64,000 nt of DNA from contig VWZF01004021.1 in NCBI GenBank assembly GCA_013396755.1, positions 984,532 through 1,048,531 of the forward strand. The letters are read 5' to 3'. Position 1 is the first letter of the stretch. Every line of letters begins with the position of its first letter. The translations under genes were made by a program, and so were the position numbers. A model generated the notes under the pieces. It ran no database searches and was not told the DNA's origin. It saw nothing but the letters and a program-made list of their open reading frames with translations. This document shows positions 23,529-35,886 of this stretch, one piece after another. The stretch comes from Sclerurus mexicanus (Eukaryota; Chordata; Aves; Passeriformes; Furnariidae).

Positions 23529-26500
23529 TTGGGGTTTTTTTTTCCTTAAAACTTACACCTGGGAAAACAAAAAAGTTACTAACAAGCTGGCAATACTTAC
23601 TATGCTTCCCAAAATGAGCCTGATGTCTTGGTGCTAGAATGGCAACTTGCCTCTGGTGCTAAACATCAGTCTAACAGAAAAAAGCAAGGACATCCTAACA
23701 TTTTAGTAGCCACCACGTGAACAAATCAAGGTACAGGAACTCACTGTAATTTATTTCTTGCCTGAAACCAAGGAGAGGGGCAGGTACCTGGATTGCCCAA
23801 ATCCTGACCCAAATCTGAAGCCACCAGATTTTACAAGAAGGGGCCTGAATGCTGAATAGAGCCAGCAATGAGCTCGAGAATGCAGACAGGGAGACAGGTG
23901 ACATAAATAATCCATGACTGGAGGATTCAGCCCTCGTTTGGGGGCAGAACTCAAACTGTAATTGTTCTTACTATGAATAGCTGGTGAATGAAAACAATTA
24001 GTCATTTTATTTAAGCTGTTGTTCATTCTGCCAACAGAAGTTTACAAAAGTCATTAGTCAGGCTGCACATGGAAGGAGAAATAGATTTGATTTTTAAAAA
24101 AATCATGAGATTCAAAAAAGGCCCATAAAGATGTTCAGGCATTCTCTTCCTTTCCAGTTGAGACAACAGGGACCTTTTTCCAAGGTCTTCTTTGGAGTCA
24201 TGAAAAATAGAATTTTTTTGTATAATTTTTTGATGATAGAGAGCAAGCCAAGCCTTGAGACTGCAGGAGCAAGGACCTTATGGATTCTCACAAGGATGGG
24301 GATAAAATTTGGGATGTAGGAGCAGTGCAGGCCTGGGCAGAGGTTGCTGGGGAGCAAAGCACAACACCTGCCAGGGCACGGCCACATGGAAATTCCATGG
24401 CTGGCTGGCTGTGGAAGGAGGCCAAGTCGAGCACCACAGGGGCAGAAGGAGGGGGAAAGGCCAGCTCAGCTCATCCTGCAGCAGCACAGGGGCAGGGCTG
24501 CCCCTGCAGGGACAGGTGGCTCCTCAGCAAGTGCTGGGTGCCCAGGGAGCGCCCACAGTCCTGCCAACCCCACAGCATCAAAACCAGCAAGAAACACCTT
24601 GGTTCTGTGCATTTAACCTTCTCAGGCCCCGGCAGGACTCTCCTCATCCACTAAGACACAAATGCCAGCTGCAAAGGGTTAACAGACATTAAATGTCCCA
24701 GACACTCAGTGCCTGAGAAGAGGAACAAGAGTGGGAGAGCAGTTAAAGAGAGATTAATAGCATGAAAAGTTTAATGTGCTTAATGGTGGTAAAGAGAAGT
24801 CTTTGACAGAATGTAAGGACTAATCAGTAGATAAATGCAACTCAAGAGTCTTTGCTTCAGCTAGGGCATCTCAGATACCACAGCAAATATGTTCCTGAAG
24901 ATGCTTCATGTTATTCCACCATTCCCAAATGGTGTGTACTCTCAAGAAAGTCACTCCATGGGTTATTTCCCTGGATGAATTTCCACATGACCTATGCTTA
25001 TAAGCAGAAAGGAGCATTTCTGCCATCCTGTTTGAATAAATCCCTGTGAATCTCTTTTGTCTGCTTGGATTGCCAGGAAGAAGCATTGAATCTCCTCAGC
25101 AGTGTTTTAATTGGCACTGTGAGAACATGCTCTCATCACTCCCCTTCATTTTCTAATGTATCTTTCCAAAATCATAATGCCTCTTTCTCTAATTACTTTA
25201 TTTGGCAGCCTGAAAATAAGGGTAATTACAGTGTTCACTATTAGCTTGTAAGGAGGACAGAGGAGTAAATCATTTGGAGGAAGGAAAAATCAGACCAGTA
25301 GGTCCTGCTTACACTCAAATAGGAATCTCCACAGGAAATGTGTGGTTGTCCATGAAGCATCGCTGGCAACTTTGAGAGCAATTTCCCTTTAAACCAATAC
25401 TGAACCAATACTCCAGCACGACAACAGAGGCACAGAGACAATGCCATATTCCCAAATGAGATGTTGAACAAATGCCTTTACCACATGTGGTCATTAAAGA
25501 TTTGATGTCAAGATGAAAGGTGTTAACCTTGGAAAGCTGGCCGGACTCCAGCACGGGTAATTACATTCTGCCTCCCTAAGCACTTCTCTGGAGAGTTTCA
25601 GCTGGACATTTCAGCTCTTGAACCGTTATGCAGCCTTGCTCTGAGCAGCTCAAGAAAAGAGCTCAGCAATAGTTGTGTCAGCAACTCGTGTCATGGAGCT
25701 GCAAACCTTAGAGCAGCACCAAATCGTGGCACAGAGAAGCTGTTCAGGTTACTGGGCAGCACCACGGCCCTTTTACAGCCAACCAGTCCTAGGGATGCTG
25801 TGCGACCTCCTGTGCAGATAACTCTTGTGGGATGGACCTTCGCCCACAGTGTCTGCTTTGGAAGGGGCTCATAGGCACAAACTAGGGTTGCCATTCCACT
25901 GGAACTAATTGTTAAAGTTTGCCTTGTGTCACAGTCCCTCTTGGAAGCAGTCCTGCTTGGATGTGTGAGTTGTGGCAGAGTTTTGCACCATTACCGAGTG
26001 TCAGCATGGCATTTGCATCCTGGCCACTGGAGGTACCAGCACATTAAGTGCTGGAGCACCAAGACCTGCTCTGCAGGCAGAGCATTTCCAACACCAGACA
26101 CCTGGATGGGAGGCTTCCCTAGAGGAAGGATCTACACGGCTGGGCAGATGCTCCCTGCAACCCAAGTCCCTGGGTACACACCCTGGCCTGCTCTGTCTCC
26201 ATTTCAGGAGGGATCTGCATGCACAGCTGACCCCACATGCACTAGTTCCCTCGGGAAGGATGCCAGGGCATGCCTGGCATTGGGAGCTGGGCTGCACCCC
26301 AAGAGGTGCCCAATGGGCTCAGACTGGAAGGCACTGCAGCCACTGACACCACCACCACCTTCGCTCAGAGGGGTTTTTGCACAGGTCTCCCAAGTATTAA
26401 CAAGATTCCTGTTATTACTGTCCTGGTTATTACCAGATGCATCTTTTCCTTACCAAAGGGAATCATATTTTAGCTCAAGCAGACAATTCCTGTGAATCCC

Positions 26501-29500
26501 AGGCCAAAAAACATAGGTTCCATGCAAAAACCCTGATACAGAGACTCACTGGAGTCTTTCACAGGCTGATTTAAATGCAACAACTTCTAGGATTGCAAAC
26601 TCAGACATACCACAGGAAATTGTTGTAAGAGGGAAATTATTGACCATCTTACAAATATAAGAGTAGAAATAAATCCTTATTTATGTAAAAAACCCTAGGC
26701 CAGGCTGATCCCATATTGATTGCCATCTTATCTTAGATTCATTTCATGAGACCTTTAATGTAACTGTGCAATAACCAGAGCCAGGGATGATATCCTTTCT
26801 ATGTTAAGTTTCTGACACCACAAAGAACAACGCGGATCACATTCAGAAATTTTCCCAGTGCTCAACATGCCACTTATCAAATTCCCTTCGAGCATTCATC
26901 ACACCCATGCAAATAATTTATTCTTCCCCACAGAAGCTTTGTGTTTGATCACAATGACAACTTGCTGCTGCTGCTCTGTATCACACACATTATGGAGCTT
27001 GAAACCCAGAGCAGGAGCTACATCACATCGAGGAAACCTCCTGAGGTGACCGTCCAGCCCTGCAGTCCTTGCACACAATCACACCTCCCGAGCTCACAAA
27101 GACTTAGTCATGTCGACAAGGGCTGCAGAACCAAGACCCGGCTTTTGAAAAGCGAGTTGTTAATCCTGAAAAGGATTAACACGTTGGGAGATAAGCAAAT
27201 GTCTCACTCAAGATTATTGTTACAAGAAAGACACTTTGATTATAAACTACATTTTTATCATTTAGGAGTCACCTGTCCTGCAAATACACACACACCAATA
27301 ATTTGTCTACAAAATCCCTGGGAAACCACAAACAGGTTTTAGAATCTGCTGATCAGGATAAGTAGTCTGTCATAATAGCTGTAGCAAATAAAAGAAATGC
27401 AAAATACCCAAATGTACCTAGAGGACAGAGTCTCCTGGCTGAGAAGGATTGCAGGCTGAGACCCAAATAGCTGGTAATTTGGAAGGGAACAGCTCTACAA
27501 ATCAATCAGTACAGAAAGCCAACATCACACAAGCTACACATTTACCAGGCAGTGTTTGACAGCAAGAAATAAGCTACAGCATAGAAAATTTCTGTGTATT
27601 TTAAGCCTCCATCCCAAACTGACTCCCCGTACAATTCATCTGCAGGCTGTAATTTACTAAATCCATCTGTTGTTCCTACAGCTTGCTTTCTGGAAATGCT
27701 GCATTTCAAGGGTCTGCTTGTTAGAGAAGGTCAAAGAGTAAAGCAGGCCCTTTCATTTTAAGTGACTTGAAAGAAAAGGGAAGGAAATTTATATTTAGAA
27801 ATAGCAATGATTAACTAGGGGAAATATATTAGAGTATTAAAATAAACGACATAGAATTGCTCTTACTTCCAATTAGGCTGACTTTACTTCAAGAAAAATA
27901 TTTATATATAAATATGAAAAGCTGGGGAATGCTAACCTATACTAAGATGAAAGCATCTCATAACATAATTCATGTTTAGCCATTAAAATGGGTGATCACA
28001 TTTTTACATACTTTTTCTTCTTATCCTTCTAAAGTCTCTGCTTCTGTGCTTTCTTCTCTAATCACCAAAACTTTTCACAGCTTCTCTTTGTCTGTTACCA
28101 GACCGCCTATGGCAACTACACACCTTCCACACCTCCATAGCCCTCAGAAAGGCATCTGCTGCTGCATCATTCTGCATCGGAACAGATTCACTTCTGAATT
28201 AAGGACGTAAATTCCCACACCATTCAAAACTGACGGTCTCAAGAGCTAAAGTCTCGACCAGGGTCTACCAAGAGGTACCCTGGACTCCTGACTGCATTCA
28301 GGGCTTCTTTTATCAGCCCACTTACTGGACAAGATAAAGAACACCAAAGCCACTTGAGAAGAGCAGAGGAGAGCTGTGTGTAGCTCCTGAGTGTCCCCCG
28401 TGGACAGTGAAGTGCTGGTGGGACGGTGCAGACCCACACAAGAACAGCTCTGGCCACCCCAGGAGCCCCAAAGGTGCATTCCCAGTCCCCGTGGGCACAC
28501 ACAGGCTCGTTCAAACAATTGAGCTCACATACCAGTGGTGCTGCAGCCGTCCTGGTCGGAGAAAAGAGAGAGCTCTGAGCCCCCTGCTTAAATACTGAGC
28601 AGCTGGTGCTGGAGTTGCCCAGGTGTTCACTTTCAGCTGATGAGTTAAAGGCTCAGCACCACCGGGGCTGGGGTATGGACCATGGTCACAGCCCTAAAGG
28701 GGGCAATGATTAGTGCTAATTAACAAGTAGATACAGCTGGACACAACTAACACAGCTGGACTTCAACCAGGAGACTAAAATTGTCATTGTGGGAGCTCAA
28801 GAGTCTTCAGGACCCTTACTGGTATGAGCAGTCAGTCTGTCAGTCTGAAACACATCCTAAGCTCGGGTGTGCTAATGTCGGGGGAGAGCACTGGCTCAGT
28901 CCTGACTCAGAGGCACCCGTGTCACCCACTGAGTCACCCAAGCCATCCCTTGCAGCGTGGGTTTCCTTGGAATCCCCTTTGTAAGCCCTGCTTAGGCCTG
29001 ACCCTGCTTTCCCTGTAAGATTTAATGTGATGGGAGTCAAAAGTCATATGATGCAATGAGCTGCAGTCTGTTTGTTTTCTTAGGGGCTCTCCCTTCCTCC
29101 CTCTGACTGCAACCCTACCAAAAGGCCTTTGTCTAAGGAGTAGAATAAGGAGCATAACACAGTGTTTGCATTTACTTATGGAAGAGCTACTCCAGCAACT
29201 CCTCTCAAGCCTCTGAAGTCAGCTCCAGTACAGTTACTTGGCCTAAGTTCATCTAAACTAAATGGGCTGACTTGGTTCAAATGTGTTGCACAACCAAATG
29301 ATAAAATTGGAGGGGGGGGAATGACTAGTGATGACACATGTATTTAACACTGCATGTCTCCTCTTTCCAGATTAGGAGGAGCTGGCAAGCTCCAGTGTGT
29401 CCACATGCCAGCAGCGGATGTCGGCACATATACAACACTTTTCAGAACAACATACTGTTGAAACATGTAGTTCAACTCCAAGGCACCCCTTCTGTTCAGC

Positions 29501-30826
29501 TAGCCCAAAACAGCTAGGAGATTTGTCTTGCTTAATATGGTGGGATTTGCAGCACAGCTTTTAATGCTGCTTTAATCTGGTTTCTTTATAGCCCCTTCGG
29601 AAGCACAGAGACGTAGGAGCAGCCCTGCTGTGTTTGCACGAGGACCCCCACGTCCATTTGAACTGGGGGAAGTGATGAAACTGTTGGCAAGAGGGAAGCA
29701 GCAAGGACAGAGGGGATGGCATAAATGATACAGGAATATAATCCTCTGTTCCGCTTTTACATGTCCTCAATTTCCTTTCATTTTTCAGTCTGAAGTGCAG
29801 AGAAGCAGGATGCTGACAAGCTCACTATGGCTTCTTGTCAGTGTGTCTCAAGAAAGTCATCAGTAAAGATCTGAAAGAAGTAATGTCTTCAAAACAAATA
29901 AAAATATATTCCAAGTAGTAAAGGAAGCGTTCTGCATTCATTAGCAGAAGGCTCTGCCTTGCTGAATTCAGATTTTTAAGTTCTCACCTCCTTTTTCTTT
30001 CAGTAATTTTGGTATGAACATTTATAAATTCAGCATCCCCCCCAATCCCATATTCTTTTCTGTGCTTCATTTTCCTCCTTATCCCTTCAATCATTTTATT
30101 CTTTCTCACAACAGGTAACAATCATTACAAAAAAAACCCCAAAACATTGCAGAAATAAAGGCCAAACTAATAAGTGCCGAGAAAGGCACCTTTTGCTGTG
30201 GGTCTGGAGTGATGTCATTTATATCAGAAGTGATCAATACCCCCCACGTCTCATGGGTGGCTTTTAGACATTGGAACCATTTCCCTTTGGTTTCTCATCT
30301 GGCCAGTCTATCCCACCCCCATTATCCTGGCGATTTCCTTTAGTCTCGCTTCCTACCACCTGTTCCTATTTCATGCCCCCTTTCTCTCTGCATGGCTCCG
30401 GCACTGGGATGGAGTCAATCCCAAAGACTCAGGGAGGGCTCCCTGCCACGGGGCTCAGCTGGGTGGTGGTGTAAGGTAGGAGCCTGCCAAAGCCTCCAGC
30501 TCTGCTCTGCTCAAGTTTGATGTGCTAATGTGGGGATCACAAAGAGAGCTGCAGCCAAGGTTGTCTCTTTCCCCTTTTCCTCAGCACCACCAGTCCCTGC
30601 ACGTACCTCTCCGTGAAGCAACTTCTGGTTTGGGTCTTGTTCTTTTCACTGCCCTCTCAAGCATCCAGAGACAGCAGTTCACCGTTCAGATGTCCCAGGT
30701 CACCACAACTAAAAGCAATTTCAGTGTCTGACATTCTTCTCAGCAGTTCATTCCTGCCATCCAACCCCCTTGTCAGCAATGATCCTCGTTCCAATCTACA
30801 TAACCCAGATTTCTCACAATGATTCT
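23529..30826. other. Unique non-coding sequence
   Basis: No gene or clear interspersed repeat is recognised in this 7.3-kb stretch. Open frames reach 189 codons (25926-26495, plus) with Ser/Pro/Leu-rich, unfamiliar translations. GC-richer patches lie at 24300-24600 and 25930-26380. The stretch at 28620-28770 has several TAAT and CAGCTG motifs and might be regulatory, which is inference only. Confidence 0.5.
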
Positions 30827-30990
30827 TAGAATCACAGAACTTTCAAGGTTGGAAAAGTCTTCCAAGATCATCAAGTACAACCTTCAACTGAATATCCCCA
30901 TGCCCCGTAAATCCTATCACAAAGTGCCACATTAACTTGGCTTTTTTAACACTTCCAGGAATGGCGACTCCACCACTTCCCTCCGCTAAC
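30827..30990 (-). repeat. CR1 LINE 3'-end fragment (older subfamily)
   Basis: The plus strand starts TAGAATCACAGAACTTTCAA, then GGTTGGAAAAGTCTTCCAAG and ATCATCAAGTACAACC, and ends with TTCCAGGAATGGCGACTCCA CCACTTCC. These match in order the reverse complement of an avian CR1 3' region that carries GGTTGGAAAAGACC in place of GGAAGGGACC. The copy is diverged and 5'-truncated. Confidence 0.8.
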
Positions 30991-32535
30991 TTCTCCTAAA
31001 TTCCCTGTTAACATTAGGGCTGTCCTTTGGAAACAAACTCGTCCAGACAGAAGCAGAGTGGGGGGTGCCTACGTGTGGAATTGTGGTGCCCTTGTGATGG
31101 AACACGGTCACCTTCGGTGGGACACACACAAGGGAAGAGGCGGCTGGAAGCTGGGTCTGGATCACAACCTCATAACCAGGCTCAACTGCAGGCTGGAGAG
31201 CAGCTCCGAGCAGAGCCTGAGCTAAAAAGAACAATATTTGGATTTCTCCTGTACTTTGCTCCATCCAGCGTTCAAACAGGAATCCCAGGACAAAGTGTAC
31301 TTTATGTGAATTGTACCAAATGCGCAGCAAGTGGCACTGCCACCGGCTTGTAAGGATTTGGTTAAAATATAAAGGAGAAAAGGAAGCCAGTACTCTGATT
31401 TGGTAAAAAATCAAGTTTTATAGACCCAAAAATCACCCTACTTTTCCCTATAGTTTATGGGAAAACGGTTGTGGGAGCAACGAGGGTGATTCTGCAAATC
31501 CATCTTCATGGATCCTTCTAATTTAGAGGCATGAGTCATCGGAGCAGGGACTCCTTGGATGATTGTGTGACCACAGGATGCAGCCCTGGAAAAGTGTTTT
31601 TGTAAACAAATAAACATGCTCCTTCCTGTTTGAAACTCAGATCTTTCAGCATTGGGAAAGTGCCTGAGAACCTGACAGTCAGAGTAATAAGAAATATTAA
31701 ATGTGATGCCTGTTGCTTGGCCCAGTTCCAACAGCAAGAAGTGAACAAAACACACAGAGTGAAAACTAGTTTAGTCTTTTAATGTCCTTTAATAATCTGG
31801 AGCGTTATTGGTATTAGCAAGGAAGAAAAGACTTGTTAGGTGAAAATTGCCTGAAGAGATGGTCTTGCAGCGTGACAAAACCAAAACAGAGGGTAAAAAA
31901 CCTGAAAACTGGGAGATTTGATGATGGTTTGTGCCACATTGTGCCATACATGCAGGGAGAGATCCAAAGATCACAGGCTCCAAAATGGATTTCACACTAT
32001 GGCTTTTGACATCTGATGAAGTCCTTTGAGGGAGGTTATCCTCTTTTCCTGGAGAAGGCAGGCTGCTGGCCCCAGCCAGCCAACTCCACTCCCAAAGGGG
32101 GAAGACGGAGTCTCCAGTCCTAACAGCTGGAAACATTTCCAGAAAAACACGTAGATATTCGAAAGCGACCTAAACATTGCCGTGTCAGGGAGTCAATTTT
32201 CTGTTGTTACTTTAAAAGCAAACTTCTGGCAGATATCAGGGAATCCTCTAAGTACATTTAGATCAATGCATGAAGTCAAGCAAACACTTAAAATCCTTCA
32301 AGATTAAGACAGGCAGAGTGAATCCAGGCAGGAAATGGCTGAGTGGCTCCTTGACCCTCTCTTCTGCCCCAAACCAACAAAACTGGAGGGTGCTCCAGCC
32401 CAACACAAAGCCCTGCTGTACCTGGACGCTCACCAGGGAGGGAAAGGCGACGTGGAAAGGAGAACACGAGGCTTTGCCCCTGCCTTAGCTGGGTCGAGAT
32501 GTTTCAGTTGCAAGCGATAGTTCTATTTTACGTAT
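30991..32535. other. Unique non-coding sequence
   Basis: No gene is supported. The longest open frame is 142 codons on the minus strand (30986-31414), partly inside the adjacent CR1 fragment. I see nothing else recognisable. Confidence 0.5.
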
Positions 32536-32660
32536 TAGAGCTTGTCTAGACTTAGGAAATGTTCCTGCTATGACTATGCTGAGGTAATTACACCAGTGTA
32601 AACCCCTTTGGGCAAAACAGAGCTTTCAGTGGCCTGATTTACGCTGGTCACTTGCCAGGA
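32536..32660. mobile_element. Possible ancient DNA-transposon (hAT-like, non-autonomous) relic
   Basis: The stretch begins TATTAGAGCTTGTCTAGACT and contains ATGACTATGCTGAGG and TTACACCAGTGTAAACCCCT. It resembles from memory non-autonomous DNA transposons common in turtle and crocodile genomes, whose ends carry a GCTTGTCTACACT-type terminus and a palindromic TACACC/GGTGTA core. No target-site duplication or matching right terminus was established. It could also be unique sequence. Confidence 0.3.
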
Positions 32661-35600
32661 TTAGTTCAGCTGGTACCAGCCTGTCCTCCAGGAGCTCCTG
32701 CTCCCAGCAGGAATCCCACACAGCAGTTTTCATCCGCCTCATCTGAAACGCTGGCACTGCCAATCTATCAATCCAGCCATCCTTCTGGGAGGCTTGTGCA
32801 AATGTTTTTCTCCAAAAGAATGGTAAATGTTTAGAAGACTCCTCTGATAGTAGATAATTGATTAATGGGCTACAAAAACCATGCTGAAATAAATCTGGGT
32901 TTAAATTAAAGCATGTTTGGGTTAGTATGCGGATATCAGGGAAACATATTTGCTGCAAATACAATGAAATAGGAAGGCTGATGTAGGATGTTCAGCCTGC
33001 CAGGGGTAGATGTGTCCCTTACCCACATTAAATGAACTTGTATGAGAGGAGAAAATGTGTCCAAAGAGAGTAAAATGGGAGCTGCTTCAAACTGATTAAT
33101 TTAAATGAACAAAAAACCAGAGGGAAAAAAACAAAACCAACTACATGAAATAACTGTAGGGAAGCCCCTGTTAAAGCCCCGAAGGTGCAACACTAGTCTG
33201 GGAGAAGTCAGTGGGAAGACTTAGATCCAGATTAAAGGAGAGGCTCTGCTTACTCTAAGGTGCAAAGCCACACAATGCTGCTGTGCAGAGCACGGTACAA
33301 AACACATGTGCTGAGTTTCACACAGGGCGTTCAGGAACACGGTGATAAATGCAGGATGAGGTACAGGCTGACTAACAGACCCACTTGGTTATATTTTAAT
33401 CTGGTTCACTGTTACCTGCAGGTGTTACTGTTAAAATGGTCTCAAAAGTTACTATACACCTTTAATTCTAAACAGTTACTGGAAGGACAGCGAGAAACTC
33501 TAATAGTAAAGCAAATGTGCTCCTTTAAAAGTTTTCTTATTGAAAAAAAAATTAGAAAGGAGAGGGGAAAGTGTGTCTGAAGCACAAAGATGACATCAGA
33601 AAAGTTCCTCAATTCACAGCTGGCTGCACCTTTCAAAAAAAATTAAAACAGAAACCCTAGATTGATTTAATCACCCATACAAGCGAAAAAACGTAATGAA
33701 GATATTTAGTGCCAAATTGGTTTCTTGGGACCTTTTCCATGTAAATAATACAAATCAAACCTTGAAGTTCAGTGCAGATATGATCTGACAAGTAAGCCAG
33801 TCTTTTTGTTTTTCCTTTGATCCAGCTCCAGAAATATTTTATCCAAGGTAAAGTTGTTTTTTAAGTGTTTTCCATTTCAGTTTTTAATTTTGGATATTCA
33901 TCATATAGGAAACTTGCTTATAATGCTTCAAACATCAGTCTGGCTGCCCTGACTCACGGCACCAAACATAAAGATTTCCTTGTGTTTGCTCCTAGGAGTG
34001 GGAACATCAAGAGTTCCAATGTGACACGGGATCCATTTCCATTGCCCGGTTATTTTTAATGGTGCAGGGAACGGGGACAACCCTGGCCGAACATTTCCAA
34101 ACATCACGACAAACCAAGTCCAGTATTTTTTGCGCTGGTCCACTTCTCGTAGGTGTGTTGGGGAATGACACTTCTGAAAATAATAAGCTAGATAGGCCTT
34201 TGCTTTCTAAGTGATTCCCCAAATTCCCCACGTGATGCCACCTGGGAGCAACAGTGCCTTCTCTTGGAAGAAAATCTCCATGTTAGGTTTATTTTGATTT
34301 TTTTTAGTATTTTACCTTTAAAATTCTGTTAAAAACAAAATTTAATTTCTTAAAAAAATCTTTTCCTACTCCATTCTGAAACCAGGATGAAGATTCTGCA
34401 GTTCAGAAAACTACATACATATATATAGTTGACCTTGTTCACAATTTTTAGTGTTTTATGCCAAAATACAGGTTTAGGCACCTTGCAGTAGGCACCCAGT
34501 TTTCAAAAACTCATCTCTTGTGAATAACGTAAAATCCTCAGGATTCTCTTCCTTCCACAAATTGATATGTCTTATATTTAGAATTAACAGGGCCCGTTTT
34601 CTCTTCTGACTCGAATGTGGTGTAAGGTTAATGAAAATAAGATGGATCTTTTATTTTGGGTCTTAAATATAATATTATTAAATGTGCCCACCAGAAATGT
34701 AGGATAAAATATTTGCTCTGCTTGAAGATTATGTGATATTTGTATTCTAAGCCTCACCACAGTGGGTTTCTTTAAATAGAAGCTATACTTTACTCCTAAA
34801 TTGCTTAAGGCAAAGGAAGCAGAGATGATGTTTTTATGAATGTTTAAATGCAAATGGAACTGAGAGTGAATGCTATGCTAGCTAACATCAAAGGCTCACC
34901 AAAGTCTCTGCATTAATGAGGCTCTTTGTTTCCTGGATCACAGATTACAACAGGTTTCCAACTCATTGCCAAGGCTTTATCTCCATTTGGGAGGGCTGTA
35001 AATCTCAGACGATTTTTTTCACATGCAAAACAAGAGGATCATCTGAAAGAAGAAGGGGAAAAAAATCTTAAAGTAGCAAATATTTCATTCAAATGATTAT
35101 TCCTCAAAGTGGCTGCATCTTGTTTTATTTTGGGGATGTTTAAAAGAATGGAAATTTGCAGACGGAGTTTCCTATGGAGCAGCTCATTCATTTGGAGGGG
35201 AGAACTGAGCAGGGAAACAGCAAACAGCATCCTTCCCCTCGCTCATCTCCTTCGGCCCTGCATCAGCTGTGCCCCCGAAATCAGAACAGTAATTCTATGT
35301 CATGCAAAATCAACAATTAGCAGAAAGACGGATTTTGCTTCATTTAAATATATTCAAGTACTTTTCAAAGTGGCTCCAACTAGTTCTTCTCCTCCCCAAA
35401 AAGTAATGAGATTATATCCCTAGTAATAATACCCTAATTAACAAGAAAAATAGGGACCGAGATTTTTAGCTTCCTATTCAAGGGCTGAATGTGACAATAT
35501 GTTGTATATTGGGTCATAAAAAACAATTTACATGGCGTCATTACAGTCTGTAGCAAAGTCTCCAGGACCCAGGGCTATCTTATGCAATCTTAATTAAGGA

Positions 35601-35886
35601 AAATAAATATCGGTGTGTTGTTTTAAGCTACCGGAGACATGCACAGGACCTGTCGTATGTGATCAGAAGAGATGGGGAGTTTCCTTTTCCATGGGAACTG
35701 CTTAAAAAACCCTCCGACGCCGACACACAAGTGTCTAGTGCCTTCGAAATTGGCTGCGAAGATGGTAATTTCGTGTTTCCTGACCCTCGGGGCCAGGCAG
35801 GAAAACTAATAATTTTCTGCTACCCCACGTCACGTCTGTGCTCCGGAGGGGCCGGGGGAGCGATGGCAGGAGCAGGGTGGGCAGGG
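32661..35886. other. Unique non-coding sequence, AT-rich
   Basis: No gene is supported. Much of the interval is AT-rich with A and T homopolymers (33542-33550 and 34320-34360, for example). The segment at 35430-35700 carries a CTAATTAACAAG motif, a GGCGTCATTAC CRE/AP-1-like motif and a TTATGCAATC C/EBP-like motif, so it could be a regulatory element next to the TG repeat. This is motif-level inference. Confidence 0.45.
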
